Shown one piece after another: positions 24,743-35,500 of a stretch of 64,000 nucleotides of DNA (position 1 is the stretch's first letter; each line of letters starts with the position of its first letter). A model generated the notes under the pieces. That model saw nothing but the letters and a program-made list of their open reading frames with translations, had not been told where the DNA came from and made no database searches. Both the position numbers and the translations under genes were made by a program. The DNA is from Aeoliella mucimassa (GTDB lineage Bacteria; Planctomycetota; Planctomycetia; Pirellulales; Lacipirellulaceae), in contig NZ_CP036278.1 of assembly GCF_007748035.1 (NCBI RefSeq), forward strand, positions 6,138,001-6,202,000. Reading direction: 5' to 3'.

Positions 24743-25552
24743 ATGATCAAAAAAACCCTCGTTACTGTTCTTGCCGTCGGTTTGGTAGCCGGCCTGTTGT
24801 TCGGGCGGGATGCCCTAAGTTACCTGAAGACCGGCGCTCGCCGCGTTTCGGACGGCGTCCAGGAGTCGGTTCCCACGAGCTTCCAAATCGACCGCGCTCG
24901 TCAGATGGTTTCCGACCTGACTCCAGTCATCGAAGAAGCCATGCATGTGATTGCCAAGGAAGAAGTAGCCCTGGAGCAACTCGACGAGCATATCGCCTTG
25001 GCCGAGAAAAATAGCAACAAACTGCAAGGTGAAATCATGCACCTGCAGAGCGACCTGACCAGCGGCAAAAGCGTGTTCCGCTACGCTAGTCGCACCTATG
25101 ATCGCTCGGACGTCGAACGTAGCCTTGAGAGCAAGTTCGCCCGCTACAAGGTCGACGACGAAACGCTCGCCAGCTTGCGTGACATGCGCGATGCTCGTGT
25201 AGCCAACCTAATGGCAGCTCGCGAAAAGTACTCGGGCATGGTTTCGGCTCAGAAGAAGCTCGAGACCGACATCAAGTGCCTGGAAGCCAAAGAGCAACTC
25301 GTGGCCGTGGCCCAAGCAACTTGCGAACTGCCGTTCGACGATAGCGAACTGGCTCGTGCCAAGAAGCTGATCACCGACATCCGTACTTCGCTCGATGTGA
25401 AAGCCCGGATCGCCAACGCCGATATCGACGTGGTGCCCGAGATTCAACTCGACCCCGAAGAGTCGGGTGAGATCACTCAGAAGGTAGCCTCGTACTTCAA
25501 CCTGCCTAGCGAAGAAGGCACCGAAGTCGCTGCGGTTAGCTTGCACGAGTAA
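24743..25552 (+). CDS. Membrane-anchored coiled-coil protein
   Basis: A 269-residue product from the ATG at 24743 with GGAG eight bases upstream. Residues 1-22 (MIKKTLVTVLAVGLVAGLLFG) form a signal anchor. The rest is largely helical coiled coil: RQMVSDLTPVIEEAMHVIAKEEVALEQLDEHIALAEKN, RDMRDARVANLMAAREKYSGMVSAQKKLETDIKCLEAKEQL and DSELARAKKLITDIRTSLDVKARI. The upstream frame contains no better start. It resembles planctomycete periplasmic coiled-coil proteins of unknown role, distantly reminiscent of PspA-like proteins but membrane anchored. Function is not assigned. Confidence 0.78.
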   Translation: MIKKTLVTVLAVGLVAGLLFGRDALSYLKTGARRVSDGVQESVPTSFQIDRARQMVSDLTPVIEEAMHVIAKEEVALEQLDEHIALAEKNSNKLQGEIMHLQSDLTSGKSVFRYASRTYDRSDVERSLESKFARYKVDDETLASLRDMRDARVANLMAAREKYSGMVSAQKKLETDIKCLEAKEQLVAVAQATCELPFDDSELARAKKLITDIRTSLDVKARIANADIDVVPEIQLDPEESGEITQKVASYFNLPSEEGTEVAAVSLHE

Positions 25553-25662
25553 TTGAAAATTGCAGGACCTCCCACGGTTGGCTACGATGCTCCGGGTGAC
25601 TAGCCAGCCGTGGGATCCATTTTCTTCTTCTATTTCTATTTGGCACTTGAGACTGTTGGCCG

Positions 25663-27087
25663 ATGTTGCCCACTTGGCGTAAACAACTTGGCGAAGCCCG
25701 ACGTGCACTGCGCGAGGGACAATTAGACCGGGCTTGTGCCATCGTAGGACAAGACGATCTGAAAGACTTTCGCCAGGCCCGAGAACTCTCGGCCGAGTTG
25801 GCCGAGCGAGTCGCCGAGCGTGCTCGCGGGCGGATGCAAGCTGGCTACACTTCGGCCGGCTGGCGCGATGTCGAACTGGCCGAGCGAATGGCTGGCAACG
25901 ACTGCCCGGTGGCCGACCTGCGTCAATCGTACCGGCAGCACCTTCTCGATCGTGCCCAACAATTCCTGGCCGACGGGCGCACCGCCGCCGCTGAGCAAGA
26001 GCTCGCGAAACTGGCCCGCCGAGGCCTGAATAGCAGTGAGACCGCAGAGATGCTGGAAATCGTCCAGCACCTGCTCCAAGCCGAACAAATGCTGTCCGTG
26101 GGAAAAAGTGCCGAAGCCGCACAATCGCTCCGCGGACCTACCGTCCAATTGAACCGTCTGGGTGTTACAATGGATACACAGTTAGTCGCCCGACGCGTCG
26201 AACAAGTCGAGCACGACTGCCAGGAACACCACGATCTCGCCAGCCAATTGCACGCTGCTAGTGCCAACCAAGAGTGGCAACAAGTGCTCGAACTGGCTGA
26301 TCGTATGCTATCACTTGCTCCCCGCGATCGCGTCGCCCAGGCAGCTCGTAAGAAGGCCTGGCGTGCCGTGGGACTCGACGCCACGCGACTATTCCACGGC
26401 GCAGGTCGCCCAGTGGCCTCGCTGTCGCTGAAAGACACGGCCGACCTGAAACGCCCGTCTTCATCCTCTCATACGTCGAACGATACGATGCCCGGCTCCG
26501 AACCTCCCAACCGATTCATGATGTGGGTCGACGCTGTCGGAGGGTTCCTGGTTTGCCTGGACGAAGAAGTGGTGCTGGGACAACCAACGCCGAACTCGAA
26601 TATTGCCATTCCGTTGTGTGCCGACCTGTCGCGCCGCCATGCGGTGATTCGCCGCGAAGGGGGCAACTACACCATCGATCCCCTAAGCGATGTGGTGGTC
26701 GACGGCCGCCCGCTGACGGGCCCGATGGTGCTGGCTAATCACCATACGATCGAACTCGGTGGCACCGTGCGGCTGGAGTTCACCAAGCCACATGCGTTGA
26801 GTGCCACGGCCCGGCTGACCCCCATTAGTGGGCACCGTACCGAGCCACGCGCCGACGCGGTGCTGCTGATGGCCGATAGCTGCGTGATGGGTCCGCGGAG
26901 CCACTCGCACGTGATTTGCCGCCGGTGGCCAGGAGACATCATGCTGTTCCGCCAGGCGGGACGGTTGTGCTGCCGGTCGAATTTGCCCCTCACCGTCGAC
27001 GGCGTAGCCGCCGACGGGGTGACCCCAGTCGAGGCGGGAGCTCGGCTTGAGGGCGAAAGTTTTGCTCTAAGTTTGGAAGAAGCGTGA
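25663..27087 (+). CDS. FHA-domain protein with helical N-terminal half
   Basis: A 474-residue protein. Residues 1-250 are helical with TPR-like periodicity (REGQLDRACAIVGQDDLKDFRQARELSAEL; QFLADGRTAAAEQELAKLARRGLNS; EWQQVLELADRMLSLAPRDRVAQAARKKAW). A short linker is followed by an FHA domain around residues 285-370 (VVLGQPTPNSNIAIP, LCADLSRRHAVIRREGGNYTIDPLS, VVDGRPLTGPMVL). The SRRHA segment carries the conserved Ser/His of phosphothreonine binding. A second beta-rich region follows. It sits 179 bases ahead of the Ser/Thr kinase gene, so recognition of kinase-phosphorylated proteins is the natural role. Confidence 0.88.
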   Translation: MLPTWRKQLGEARRALREGQLDRACAIVGQDDLKDFRQARELSAELAERVAERARGRMQAGYTSAGWRDVELAERMAGNDCPVADLRQSYRQHLLDRAQQFLADGRTAAAEQELAKLARRGLNSSETAEMLEIVQHLLQAEQMLSVGKSAEAAQSLRGPTVQLNRLGVTMDTQLVARRVEQVEHDCQEHHDLASQLHAASANQEWQQVLELADRMLSLAPRDRVAQAARKKAWRAVGLDATRLFHGAGRPVASLSLKDTADLKRPSSSSHTSNDTMPGSEPPNRFMMWVDAVGGFLVCLDEEVVLGQPTPNSNIAIPLCADLSRRHAVIRREGGNYTIDPLSDVVVDGRPLTGPMVLANHHTIELGGTVRLEFTKPHALSATARLTPISGHRTEPRADAVLLMADSCVMGPRSHSHVICRRWPGDIMLFRQAGRLCCRSNLPLTVDGVAADGVTPVEAGARLEGESFALSLEEA

Positions 27088-27265
27088 GTCGTCGTGCCCC
27101 CGAAGAGCGTCTCTTTAGAGGGGAAATTGGGGTTGGGCACGACTGCAGAGAGAAACTTGAAATAATCCCGCCAGAATTGTGACAAGGTTTTCGGCCCGCT
27201 GGCGAAAAAGCGGACAGAAGAAGTTACACTGAAAGCAAACAAGGGAACCGACTCTGACACTCACA

Positions 27266-29368
27266 ATGGACGTTCGCACCCCACAACCTGGCCAGATCGA
27301 CCCCGAATTGGGGGGTGGCGAAGAGCGTACGCCGGTAAAGTTCCTCTACCCCACCGGCAGCCAACCCCTGGAAGGTTACACCATCAAGCGCGGCATCGGC
27401 CGCGGCGGCTTCGGCGAGGTCTATTTCGCCACCAGCGATGCTGGCAAGGAAGTCGCCCTCAAGCTGATTCGTCGCAACCTCGATGTCGAGTTGCGGGGCG
27501 TCAAGCACTGCTTGAACCTGAAACACTCCAACCTCATTGGCATTTACGACATCCGTAGCGACTCGCTCGGCGACCAATGGGTGGTCATGGAATACGTGTC
27601 GGGTGAATCGCTCGAAGACGCGATCGATCGTCACCCGAACGGCATGCCGGTCGAGCAAGTCGTACGCTGGATGCGCGGCATCGGCACCGGCGTCGCCTAC
27701 CTGCACAATCATGGCATTGTGCACCGCGACCTGAAGCCAGGCAACGTGTTCCTCGATATCGACTCCACCGAAGGTGGAACCGTGAAGATCGGCGACTACG
27801 GTCTGTCGAAGTTCATCTCGTGCAGTCGACGCAGCGGTCAAACCGAAAGCGTCGGCACCGTGCACTACATGGCTCCCGAGATTGCCAACGGTCGTTACGG
27901 CCGCGAGATCGATACCTACGCCCTGGGCATCATGCTCTACGAGATGCTTACCGGGCATGTACCCTTCGAAGGCGAGAGCGTCGGCGAAGTGCTCATGAAG
28001 CACCTGACCGCCGAGCCCGATCTATCGAAACTCGAAAGCCCGTTTCTCGACATCGTGAAACGAACCCTGGCCAAAGATCCCGAAGTGCGAATCGGCAGCG
28101 TCGACGAACTGGTTTCGTTGCTGCCGGATGGACGCAGCGTGGGACCTTTGCATCCGGAGAAGATCGATGGATGGACAGCCAATCAGGCCGACGGCGATGG
28201 CATTGGAGCCGCCCACCTGTTTCCCGATACCTCGGTACGTGGAGAACATGCCGCGGCGACCCCACCACCGGTTCCGCCGAAGCCGATGGTTCGCGAACCG
28301 ATCTACGATTGGGTTGCGACCAATTGGAACGACACCGTCGATCGCTGGCATCAATGGCCTTTGCATCCGGTTCCCAAGACGCTCCTGATGCTAGGCATCA
28401 TCGTGCTGGCGTTGCTCACCATTCAAACCTGGGGCGGCTTACTGGCTGTCTCGGGAGTGGTATACCTGTTTTACTACATCATCTGGTCGATGGTAATATT
28501 GCCAGGCGAGCTACGCCGGGCAGGTCAGCAGCCTCCGCCGCCCCAACCGCGACGCGCTCACGACCACGCCCAGCCGCCATCGGGTCCACCGATGTCGCGT
28601 GCAGAACAACGTCGCGCAGCCACGCTCAAGGCACACCACCTGCGGACCAACTGGAAAGAACAGGTCCATAAAGAGCTTTCGCAAAAACCGCTTCGCGATC
28701 GCGCTACCGAACTACTGAGTGCGATGGTGCTATCGGGCATCGTGTGCACGTTCCTGTCGCTTTTGATCGTGGTAGTCGTGGGTGGCAATTCCTCGGTCGA
28801 GCGGATGCCGCTCCACTTATGGCTATCTTCCGTCAGCACGCTTGGCTGCTGGGTTGTGATTGCTGTGTCGAAGTTCACCGAAGGTCGGACCGAGGACCAG
28901 GTTCCCATGCGAATGTGGCAAATGGCCGGGGGTTCGCTCGTCGGTCTGGCCGCCTGGGGACTCGCTTACGAGCTGATGATTGGTGTTCCCTACGTCAACG
29001 ACGCAGGGGTGCGATTCAACGGCAGTATGTTGAGCGAAGTACTCGACAGCAACCAAAGTGACTATCTGCAGTGGTATGGCACCAACGCGGTGCTGCCCGA
29101 CCTGATGCTCTGCGTGATGTACTTCTCGCTGATGATGCTGGTGTTGCGGTGGTGGAAACTCGCCGATTACACCCGCCGCACCCGCCTTAGCCTGATCGGC
29201 ACCGGGGTTGCGATCTGCGGTGCCTGGCTGCTTCATTTCATCTTCTGGTTCCCCCAACCCACCGGCGTGGCCGTCGCTGGGGTGATCGCTGTAAGTACAC
29301 AACTGGTCTCGGCTTGGCTACCACCCAGTAAGCGCAAGTCGTTGGCCGAACAAACCATGGCGGTCTGA
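27266..29368 (+). CDS. Membrane Ser/Thr protein kinase (PknB-like)
   Basis: A 700-residue protein with an N-terminal Hanks-type kinase domain (about 36-285): [10 protein letters not shown]-loop, VALKLIRR lysine, [12 protein letters not shown] catalytic loop, GDYGLSK (DFG read as DYG), [29 protein letters not shown] Pro-rich linker then leads to hydrophobic segments: [71 protein letters not shown] and several more near the C-terminus. The kinase would face the cytoplasm with a multi-pass C-terminal region. It lies between an FHA protein and a membrane protein whose ATG overlaps its stop by one base, implying a shared transcript. Confidence 0.94.
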   Translation: MDVRTPQPGQIDPELGGGEERTPVKFLYPTGSQPLEGYTIKRGIGRGGFGEVYFATSDAGKEVALKLIRRNLDVELRGVKHCLNLKHSNLIGIYDIRSDSLGDQWVVMEYVSGESLEDAIDRHPNGMPVEQVVRWMRGIGTGVAYLHNHGIVHRDLKPGNVFLDIDSTEGGTVKIGDYGLSKFISCSRRSGQTESVGTVHYMAPEIANGRYGREIDTYALGIMLYEMLTGHVPFEGESVGEVLMKHLTAEPDLSKLESPFLDIVKRTLAKDPEVRIGSVDELVSLLPDGRSVGPLHPEKIDGWTANQADGDGIGAAHLFPDTSVRGEHAAATPPPVPPKPMVREPIYDWVATNWNDTVDRWHQWPLHPVPKTLLMLGIIVLALLTIQTWGGLLAVSGVVYLFYYIIWSMVILPGELRRAGQQPPPPQPRRAHDHAQPPSGPPMSRAEQRRAATLKAHHLRTNWKEQVHKELSQKPLRDRATELLSAMVLSGIVCTFLSLLIVVVVGGNSSVERMPLHLWLSSVSTLGCWVVIAVSKFTEGRTEDQVPMRMWQMAGGSLVGLAAWGLAYELMIGVPYVNDAGVRFNGSMLSEVLDSNQSDYLQWYGTNAVLPDLMLCVMYFSLMMLVLRWWKLADYTRRTRLSLIGTGVAICGAWLLHFIFWFPQPTGVAVAGVIAVSTQLVSAWLPPSKRKSLAEQTMAV

Positions 29369-30864
29369 TGATGGCAGTTAGCATTTTAGGATTACTACTA
29401 CTGCTAGGCGTGTTGATCACCGGCCTGGTTCTGTTCGTGATCGGTTTGTCGAACCGTCATACTCGCGGTGCCACGATCGCGGTTGCTTCGCTGCTGGCCA
29501 TCGCGGTGGTCGCCATCGTTGGCTGGACCTACGCGTCGTATCAGCAAACGGAAGTGCAGGCGTATGCGATGGAACAAGCACAGATGATGGAAGCCCAAAG
29601 CCAGGAACTGCGGGCGATGGCTGCCCAAATGGAGATGACCGGAGAAGCCGACTCGCAGCAACTCGCCGAAGCATATCGTCGCCAGGCGGAGTCACTGGTG
29701 GAACAAGCGCACAATCAAGCAGCGATAGCAATGCCATCGGCCCAGGCTCACATGGGCTCGAGTAGCAGCCAGTTTCGCTTGAGTTGGTCGGTCGTGATCT
29801 TGGCGATTGTCTTTCTGGCGATCGTCTCGAAGCTGCTCAAGCGTTCGGGCCCCGTGGTCGGGCTCACCGCGCTGGCCATCATGGCCATCCTGTTTGTGGT
29901 GAGCTTCCGAGCTAGCACTCCTCGCGCGGTTTCGATGAGCGGCACGATGAGCACTTCGACTCATCGCTCTGAGCATGGCTCTCCTTTGTTCTCGGACGAC
30001 GTGCACGATCAGCAATTCGGCCCACGGATCACCATCGAAACAACAACCATTGCTTCCAATGACTCGGAAGTGACTGAGCCGCAAGAAAACTCTCCATCGG
30101 AAGACAAAGCAGAAACTGAGAAACCAGAAACGGGCGAATCCGCCGATACGAACGTAGCTACCGAATCGCCCGCCGAGGAGAGTTCGAACGAAACGTCTGA
30201 AGCCGTCGAAGAGTCACAGCCTGCGGCCGCAACTTGGCCTACACCCGAAACCACGTCGACTGAGGAACACGACAGCGACTTCGATCCCATTGGCCCTTCA
30301 CCATCCATGACTCCACTACCCGAGTGGGTATCGAGCCCTCCGAAGAGCGTGGAAAACGTCCACCGATTGGTGATTGAATCTAGCTGGTACTCCACTCCGC
30401 AAGGCTGCAACGAACAGGCGGAGGGTGTTATTCAGGATGCTGTCATCAGCTATCTGCAAGACGAAGTCGCCGGCGAGGCTCACGGCACCACGTTCGTCCC
30501 CACGCTCGAGCGACTCGGCATCAACAACCGTTACATTCGCGACAACATTGTGTCGGATCGATTCTACGAGACCCGTGATTTCGACCTGGAACACCAAAAG
30601 TACATGACGAACCTGCACGTGCTGCTGGAATTTGACGATCATACCACGCAGGACATGCTGAACCGCTGGCGAGATTACGCCCGACAGGAAAATGTAGCCC
30701 TCGTAGGACTTAGCATGGCAGGCGTTCTGGCCAGCCTGGCCGGGGTTTTGGGCCTGATTAAGCTCGATACTTATACCAAGGGCTATTACAGTAAGCGGTT
30801 GTTTATTGGCGTTCCGGCAGCGATAATCGGGATAGTAGTATTTGTTATCTTGGCCAACATATAA
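29368..30864 (+). CDS. Membrane protein co-transcribed with the kinase
   Basis: A 498-residue protein whose ATG overlaps the kinase stop (TGATG). Residues about 4-27 and 33-52 are two transmembrane helices; a helical segment (QAYAMEQAQMMEAQSQELRAMAAQM) follows; helices 3 and 4 lie near 140-180. Residues about 210-320 are acidic, Ser/Thr-rich and disordered, a good substrate region for the adjacent kinase. The C-terminal part (ENVHRLVIESSWYSTPQGCNEQAEGVIQ, TFVPTLERLGINNRYIRDNIV) has a folded domain and two more helices. No family recognised. Translational coupling supports a partner role in membrane signalling. Confidence 0.75.
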   Translation: MMAVSILGLLLLLGVLITGLVLFVIGLSNRHTRGATIAVASLLAIAVVAIVGWTYASYQQTEVQAYAMEQAQMMEAQSQELRAMAAQMEMTGEADSQQLAEAYRRQAESLVEQAHNQAAIAMPSAQAHMGSSSSQFRLSWSVVILAIVFLAIVSKLLKRSGPVVGLTALAIMAILFVVSFRASTPRAVSMSGTMSTSTHRSEHGSPLFSDDVHDQQFGPRITIETTTIASNDSEVTEPQENSPSEDKAETEKPETGESADTNVATESPAEESSNETSEAVEESQPAAATWPTPETTSTEEHDSDFDPIGPSPSMTPLPEWVSSPPKSVENVHRLVIESSWYSTPQGCNEQAEGVIQDAVISYLQDEVAGEAHGTTFVPTLERLGINNRYIRDNIVSDRFYETRDFDLEHQKYMTNLHVLLEFDDHTTQDMLNRWRDYARQENVALVGLSMAGVLASLAGVLGLIKLDTYTKGYYSKRLFIGVPAAIIGIVVFVILANI

Positions 30865-30921
30865 GGTTGGCCTCGCCCCCCTGAGCGGGCTAGCTTTACC
30901 CCCTATCGCCGTTTTGTCCCG

Positions 30922-31560
30922 ATGCCTAATCCCGACTCCCTGTTAGTCGACGACATCCGCCGCGGAAACCCCGACGCCTGGACTCGTTTAATCGACGAGT
31001 ACGAAGGCCGATTGCTGGCGTTTGTCGAAAGTCGTTTGCGCCGTCGCGCTGCCAGTGAAGACGTTGTGCAAGAGACGTTTGTTGGCTTCCTCACCAGCTT
31101 GCCGAACTACGACACGCGTCGACCGCTGGAGAGCTGGCTGTTCTCGATTGCCGCTCATAAGCTTACCGATTACCTGCGCCGCGAAGGTCGTCGCCCGGCG
31201 CTCCCCTTGTCGACTACCGATGGATCCGACGGCGGAGCATGGGATCTGCCTGGACCAGCTCGGGCTGCCAGTAGCATCGCTCGCAGCGGCGAACGTCGGG
31301 GCCTCGAGGAGCAATCCATCGCCGAGGCCCTGGCCGGCGAGATCGAACGCTGGTGCGAACGAGGCGATTGGACCAAGTACAAATGCATCGAACTGCTCTT
31401 CGCCCGCGGCCAGGCCAACAAGCGGGTGGCCAAGCTGCTGGATCTCAGCGAACAACAGGTCGCGAACTATAAGTTCGACTTCCTCGCTCGGCTGAAGACC
31501 TTGGTCCGCCGGCAAGACTTGAGCGACGATGTATTCCCCGAGCTATACGAACAAGAGTAA
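30922..31560 (+). CDS. ECF-like RNA polymerase sigma factor
   Basis: A 212-residue sigma-70 family protein. Region 2 is visible at about residues 20-85: WTRLIDEYEGRLLAFVESRLRRRAASEDVVQETFVGFLTSL, then RPLESWLFSIAAHKLTDYLRREGRR. Region 4 is at about 155-200: CIELLFARGQANKRVAKLLDLSEQQVANYKFDFLARLK, with a helix-turn-helix. The linker between them is longer than in minimal ECF factors. It starts 58 bases after the membrane protein of the kinase unit and is followed 25 bases on by an anti-sigma-like gene, so kinase, membrane partner, sigma and anti-sigma may form one signalling pathway, as in planctomycete ECF groups linked to kinases. Confidence 0.88.
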   Translation: MPNPDSLLVDDIRRGNPDAWTRLIDEYEGRLLAFVESRLRRRAASEDVVQETFVGFLTSLPNYDTRRPLESWLFSIAAHKLTDYLRREGRRPALPLSTTDGSDGGAWDLPGPARAASSIARSGERRGLEEQSIAEALAGEIERWCERGDWTKYKCIELLFARGQANKRVAKLLDLSEQQVANYKFDFLARLKTLVRRQDLSDDVFPELYEQE

Positions 31561-31584
31561 GCACACCTTTCTGCCGCGATTGCT

Positions 31585-31995
31585 ATGTCCGAAAACTACG
31601 ATAATCCCACGCTCGAAGCCTATCTCGACGAAGCCCTGCCACCGGAATTGATGGCAGAGATTGAAGAGGCGCTACGCGACAGCGATGCCTTGCGCGAACA
31701 ACTCAAGGCCGTGGTAGGTCGCCGCGACGCGGGAGTGCATACCATCGGTAGCATCTGGCGGCGGCACCGCCTGAGTTGTCCCGATCGCAGCAAACTAGGG
31801 AGCTATCTGCTCGGTGTGTTGACCGATGACGAGACGGACTTCATCCGTTTCCACCTTGAAGTGGCACGCTGTCGACTCTGTACGGCGAACCTGAGCGACC
31901 TCGAGCAACAGCAAGCGGCCGAGCATCAGGAAGAGGAGGTTACTCGCCGCAAGAAGTACTTCCAGTCGAGTGTTGGCCATTTGCCGAAGGACTAG
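31585..31995 (+). CDS. Zinc anti-sigma-like protein
   Basis: A 136-residue acidic protein. The N-terminal part (TLEAYLDEALPPELMAEIEEALRDSDALREQL) is helical and resembles the N-terminal domain of zinc-containing anti-sigma factors. The C-terminal half holds HxxxxxCxxC (FHLEVARCRLCTANLSDLE), the layout of the ZAS zinc motif. No transmembrane helix is present, so it would be soluble. It directly follows the sigma factor gene (25 bases), which fits an anti-sigma role. Its 3' end overlaps the convergent LuxR-type gene by 56 bases, which could give antisense interference. Confidence 0.65.
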   Translation: MSENYDNPTLEAYLDEALPPELMAEIEEALRDSDALREQLKAVVGRRDAGVHTIGSIWRRHRLSCPDRSKLGSYLLGVLTDDETDFIRFHLEVARCRLCTANLSDLEQQQAAEHQEEEVTRRKKYFQSSVGHLPKD

Positions 31996-32362
31996 AACCA
32001 TTCTGGCGGTTCTTTTCGTCGAACGGGCATTCGCCTGCTGAGCGACGATTGCAAATCGGCTCGAGTACACTGTCGTGCTCGCGGCAGAACTCATGGTATC
32101 GTTCCATGATCTTCACCACCAACTCCACTCGACTGTTCACACCGAGCTTGTGATACAAGCGTCCCAAGTGGGTGTGGACCGTGTGTGGCGAGATGGCCAA
32201 GTCCTTGGAGATCTCCGCCTCGGACTTGCTGGTAAACACCAGTTGGACGATTTCGAGTTCGCGCTTCGACAGCGAAAGCCGCTTGCCTAGATGCTTCCAC
32301 TCGTCATCTCCAAACAGATAAGCCGTTTGTTGCTGGCTTTCGTTAGCTGTCACGTTTTCCAT
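31940..32362 (-). CDS. LuxR-type HTH transcriptional regulator
   Basis: A 140-residue product from the ATG at 32362 (MENVTANESQQQ). Residues about 28-85 form a GerE/LuxR C-terminal HTH: LSLSKRELEIVQLVFTSKSEAEISKDLAISPHTVHTHLGRLYHKLGVNSRVELVVKI, with the usual recognition helix. There is no receiver domain, so it is a stand-alone DNA-binding protein, perhaps responding to a partner. The C-terminal tail is Ser/Gly-rich and short. It is convergent with the anti-sigma-like gene, and the two coding ends overlap by 56 bases. Confidence 0.88.
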   Translation of the reverse strand: MENVTANESQQQTAYLFGDDEWKHLGKRLSLSKRELEIVQLVFTSKSEAEISKDLAISPHTVHTHLGRLYHKLGVNSRVELVVKIMERYHEFCREHDSVLEPICNRRSAGECPFDEKNRQNGSSPSANGQHSTGSTSCGE

Positions 32363-32580
32363 AGCTGACCCCAGTCGCTGAACTCGAAAATAAATTCCGC
32401 AAGGGGGATTAAAAAGCAATTCCCATGCCAAGCGCATCGGACGTTTCGACGCAGCAATCCTAGTATTGCACTATAGGCAAAATTAGGCGATCTGCTCACT
32501 TCATGCGGCTTTTCCCAGTGTGCTTTCAGGAACCCCAGTGAGCGTATCCGCCCACCGCGTGCAACTCTGTGCGGTTAATT

Positions 32581-35500
32581 CTACCCCACACCTGCGCCTT
32601 GCACGACGTCCAAATGCTCGCGGAGAAATCCCTCGAGATCCCCCCGATGCAGGTCGTCGAGCGAGGTGAAGTGCAACCGTACTCGGTCGCGCTGATCCCC
32701 TTCGTTGTCGAGCATTTGCTCCGACCCTAAATCGGTGACACGCCCTAACTGAAACGCCCCCTTCGGCCCGTTGAGCACCAGCTCGACGTTCTCGGGTCGC
32801 TTGGTCACCACCGTCGCCCACGGCTCCTTCGAGCCCGGCGCCATGAGGTGCACAAGTACCTTGTTGTTCCAGAGGAACTGCCCCTTGGGAGCAACCGCGT
32901 GGAGCATCTCGAACAGCTCCTCAAGCATTTCCACTGGCCAGGCGACCTTCTTGCCGGGAGCAAACCCCTTACGCGTGGTATGCCATTTCTGGCCGAGTAC
33001 CTTCCAGGGCATCAGATCTTCGGGGTTCTTCTCTTTACGCTTGGTGAAGCTATCGAAACCTTCGACCGCCCGCTTGAGGAACTTCCAGAACTCCGGCTTA
33101 TCGATTTCCTCGAACGTGTGCACGGCCAGTTGCACTTCTTGCCAGGGACCAGTGAGGTTCTTGCACTTCACCCGGGGGCCACTGCCATAGGCTTCCACGT
33201 CGTCCAGATCGTTCAGCGGAGGTAAGTTGATATCGGCCAACAGCTTATCGCGATCGAAGGTCCGCTTTGCAGCGCGAAACTTCATTTTCAGTAGCCACTT
33301 CTCCGCGGTGATCGCGTGGAAGAACCAACCATCGCTCTTCGTATGGCCTGTCACCTCGACAACTGAACGGTGATTCCAGTTCGTGGGGGCGAAGTCGCCC
33401 AGTTCGTGAATCTCGCGCTCGACGCGTTCGAGGATCTCTCCTTCCCATCGGCAGGCGTCGCCATCGCGGGCGACGCGTTCCACCGTGTGCCAGTGACGGC
33501 CGTCGACCTCCCAGGGCATCTTGGTGTTCTCGCCCACCTTATCGAGATCCACATCCCCTTCGCGTTCCGCTTCGGCCGCATACGGATCGTATACCTTACG
33601 CTTCTCGTAAGGGCCGGCCTCGAGCATCGGTTGCAGTGCGATGCCGGTGTAGGAGATCGGCGGTGCCTTCTTCTTAGACTTCTTGCCGTTCTGCTGCTTG
33701 GCATACTCCACCAGCATCTCAGGCGTGCCGCAATGCACGACTTCGCCGCCTCCTCGGCCAGCTTCGGGGCCGATGTCGATGAGCCAGTCGCAAGTCTTGA
33801 TCACGTCGAGGTTGTGTTCGATCACCACCACCGTGTTGCCAAGGTCCACGAGTCGATGCAACACATCCAGCAGCTTTGCCAGGTCGTCGAAGTGCAGACC
33901 GGTCGTCGGTTCGTCGAGCAGATAGAGCGTTTGCCCAGTGTCGGGGCGGGCGAGTTCGGCGGCCAGCTTCACCCGCTGGGCTTCACCGCCCGAGAGCGTG
34001 GGAGCGCTCTGCCCCAGCGTAAGGTAGTCGAGTCCGACGTCGCATAGCGTTTGCAGCACGCGGCGAATTTTGGGGATGTTCTCAAACAGCTCCAGGCCTT
34101 CGCGGCAACTCATCGCCAGCACGTCGGCAATCGTCTTGCCGCGATACTTCACGCTGAGCGTATCGGGGTTGTAGCGTTTGCCGCCACACGTCTCGCAGGT
34201 GATCCACACGTCGGGCAGGAAGTGCATTTCAACGCAGTACTCGCCAGCCCCTTCGCAGGCATCGCACCGCCCGCCGGCCACGTTGAAGCTAAACTGCCGC
34301 GCGGTGTAGCCGCGGAGCTTCGAGGCAGGCAGCTGCGCGAACAGTTGCCGGATCAGATCGAACACTCCGGTGTAGGTCGCCGGATTCGAAGTCGGCGTGT
34401 TGCCGAGCGGTTGCTGATCGACTCGAATCACCTTATTGATGCGTTCCAGCCCCTCGATTGCGTCGTGAGCGCCAGGCACTGTGCTGGCTCGATGCAACGA
34501 CCGCGCGAGCGTGTTGTACAGCACGTCTTCTACCAGCGAACTCTTGCCGCTTCCCGACACGCCAGTCACTGCGGTGAGCGTACCGAGCGGAATATCGACC
34601 GAGATGTTCTTCAGGTTGTTGTGGCGGGCTCCAATGATCGACAGCGTCGACGTCGGCGGAGTAAAGGTCACCGAGTGGGGCCGCTCGCTCTTGCCCTTGG
34701 GCTCGCTATACTCCACGCTCTCGATGCGACGATTGCTGGGGATGGCGATCGCTTTCTTACCGCTCAGGTAAGGCCCAGTCACGCTGGCTCGTTTCTTCGC
34801 GACCTGGGCAGGAGTACCACGGGCGACGATGTCGCCACCTAGCCGTCCGGCCGCGGGGCCGAAGTCGAGCAGCGAGTCGGCACTCTCGACCACCTCGCGG
34901 TCGTGTTCGACCACCAGCAGCGTGTTGCCCAGATTTCGCAGCTTGTGCAATGCAGCAATCAAGCGGGTGTTGTCGCGGGGATGCAGACCGATGGTCGGCT
35001 CGTCGAGCACGTACAACACGCCGACCAGGCCGCTACCGACCTGGCTGGCCAGGCGAATGCGTTGCGACTCGCCGCCCGAGAGGGTCGGCGCACTGCGGCC
35101 GATGGTCAGGTAGTCGAGCCCAACATCCACCAGGAAGGTGAGCCGATTCGCAACTTCCTTCACCAGCTCGCCGGCAACCTTCTTCTCGCGAGCGTTGAGC
35201 TTCCACTTGTTGACCGTGTCGAGCAACTCGCCGAGCGGGGTCCGCGTGATCTGATCGATGGTCTGATCGTGGAACCGCACCGCGGCCGCGTCGTCGCGCA
35301 GCCGGCTACCACCGCACTCGCTACATTCGATCTCGCCCACCAGGTCTTCGAGTGCACCGCGCAGTCGCTGCGATAGTCGCGAGGCTTCTTCCAGCGCGGG
35401 GTAGAGTCCCTTGAACTGGTACTTGAACTGCGGACCGCCCTTCCCTCCAGAGTCGCTGGCTCCCACTTCGATCCATTCGTTCTCGGTACCGTACAGCACG

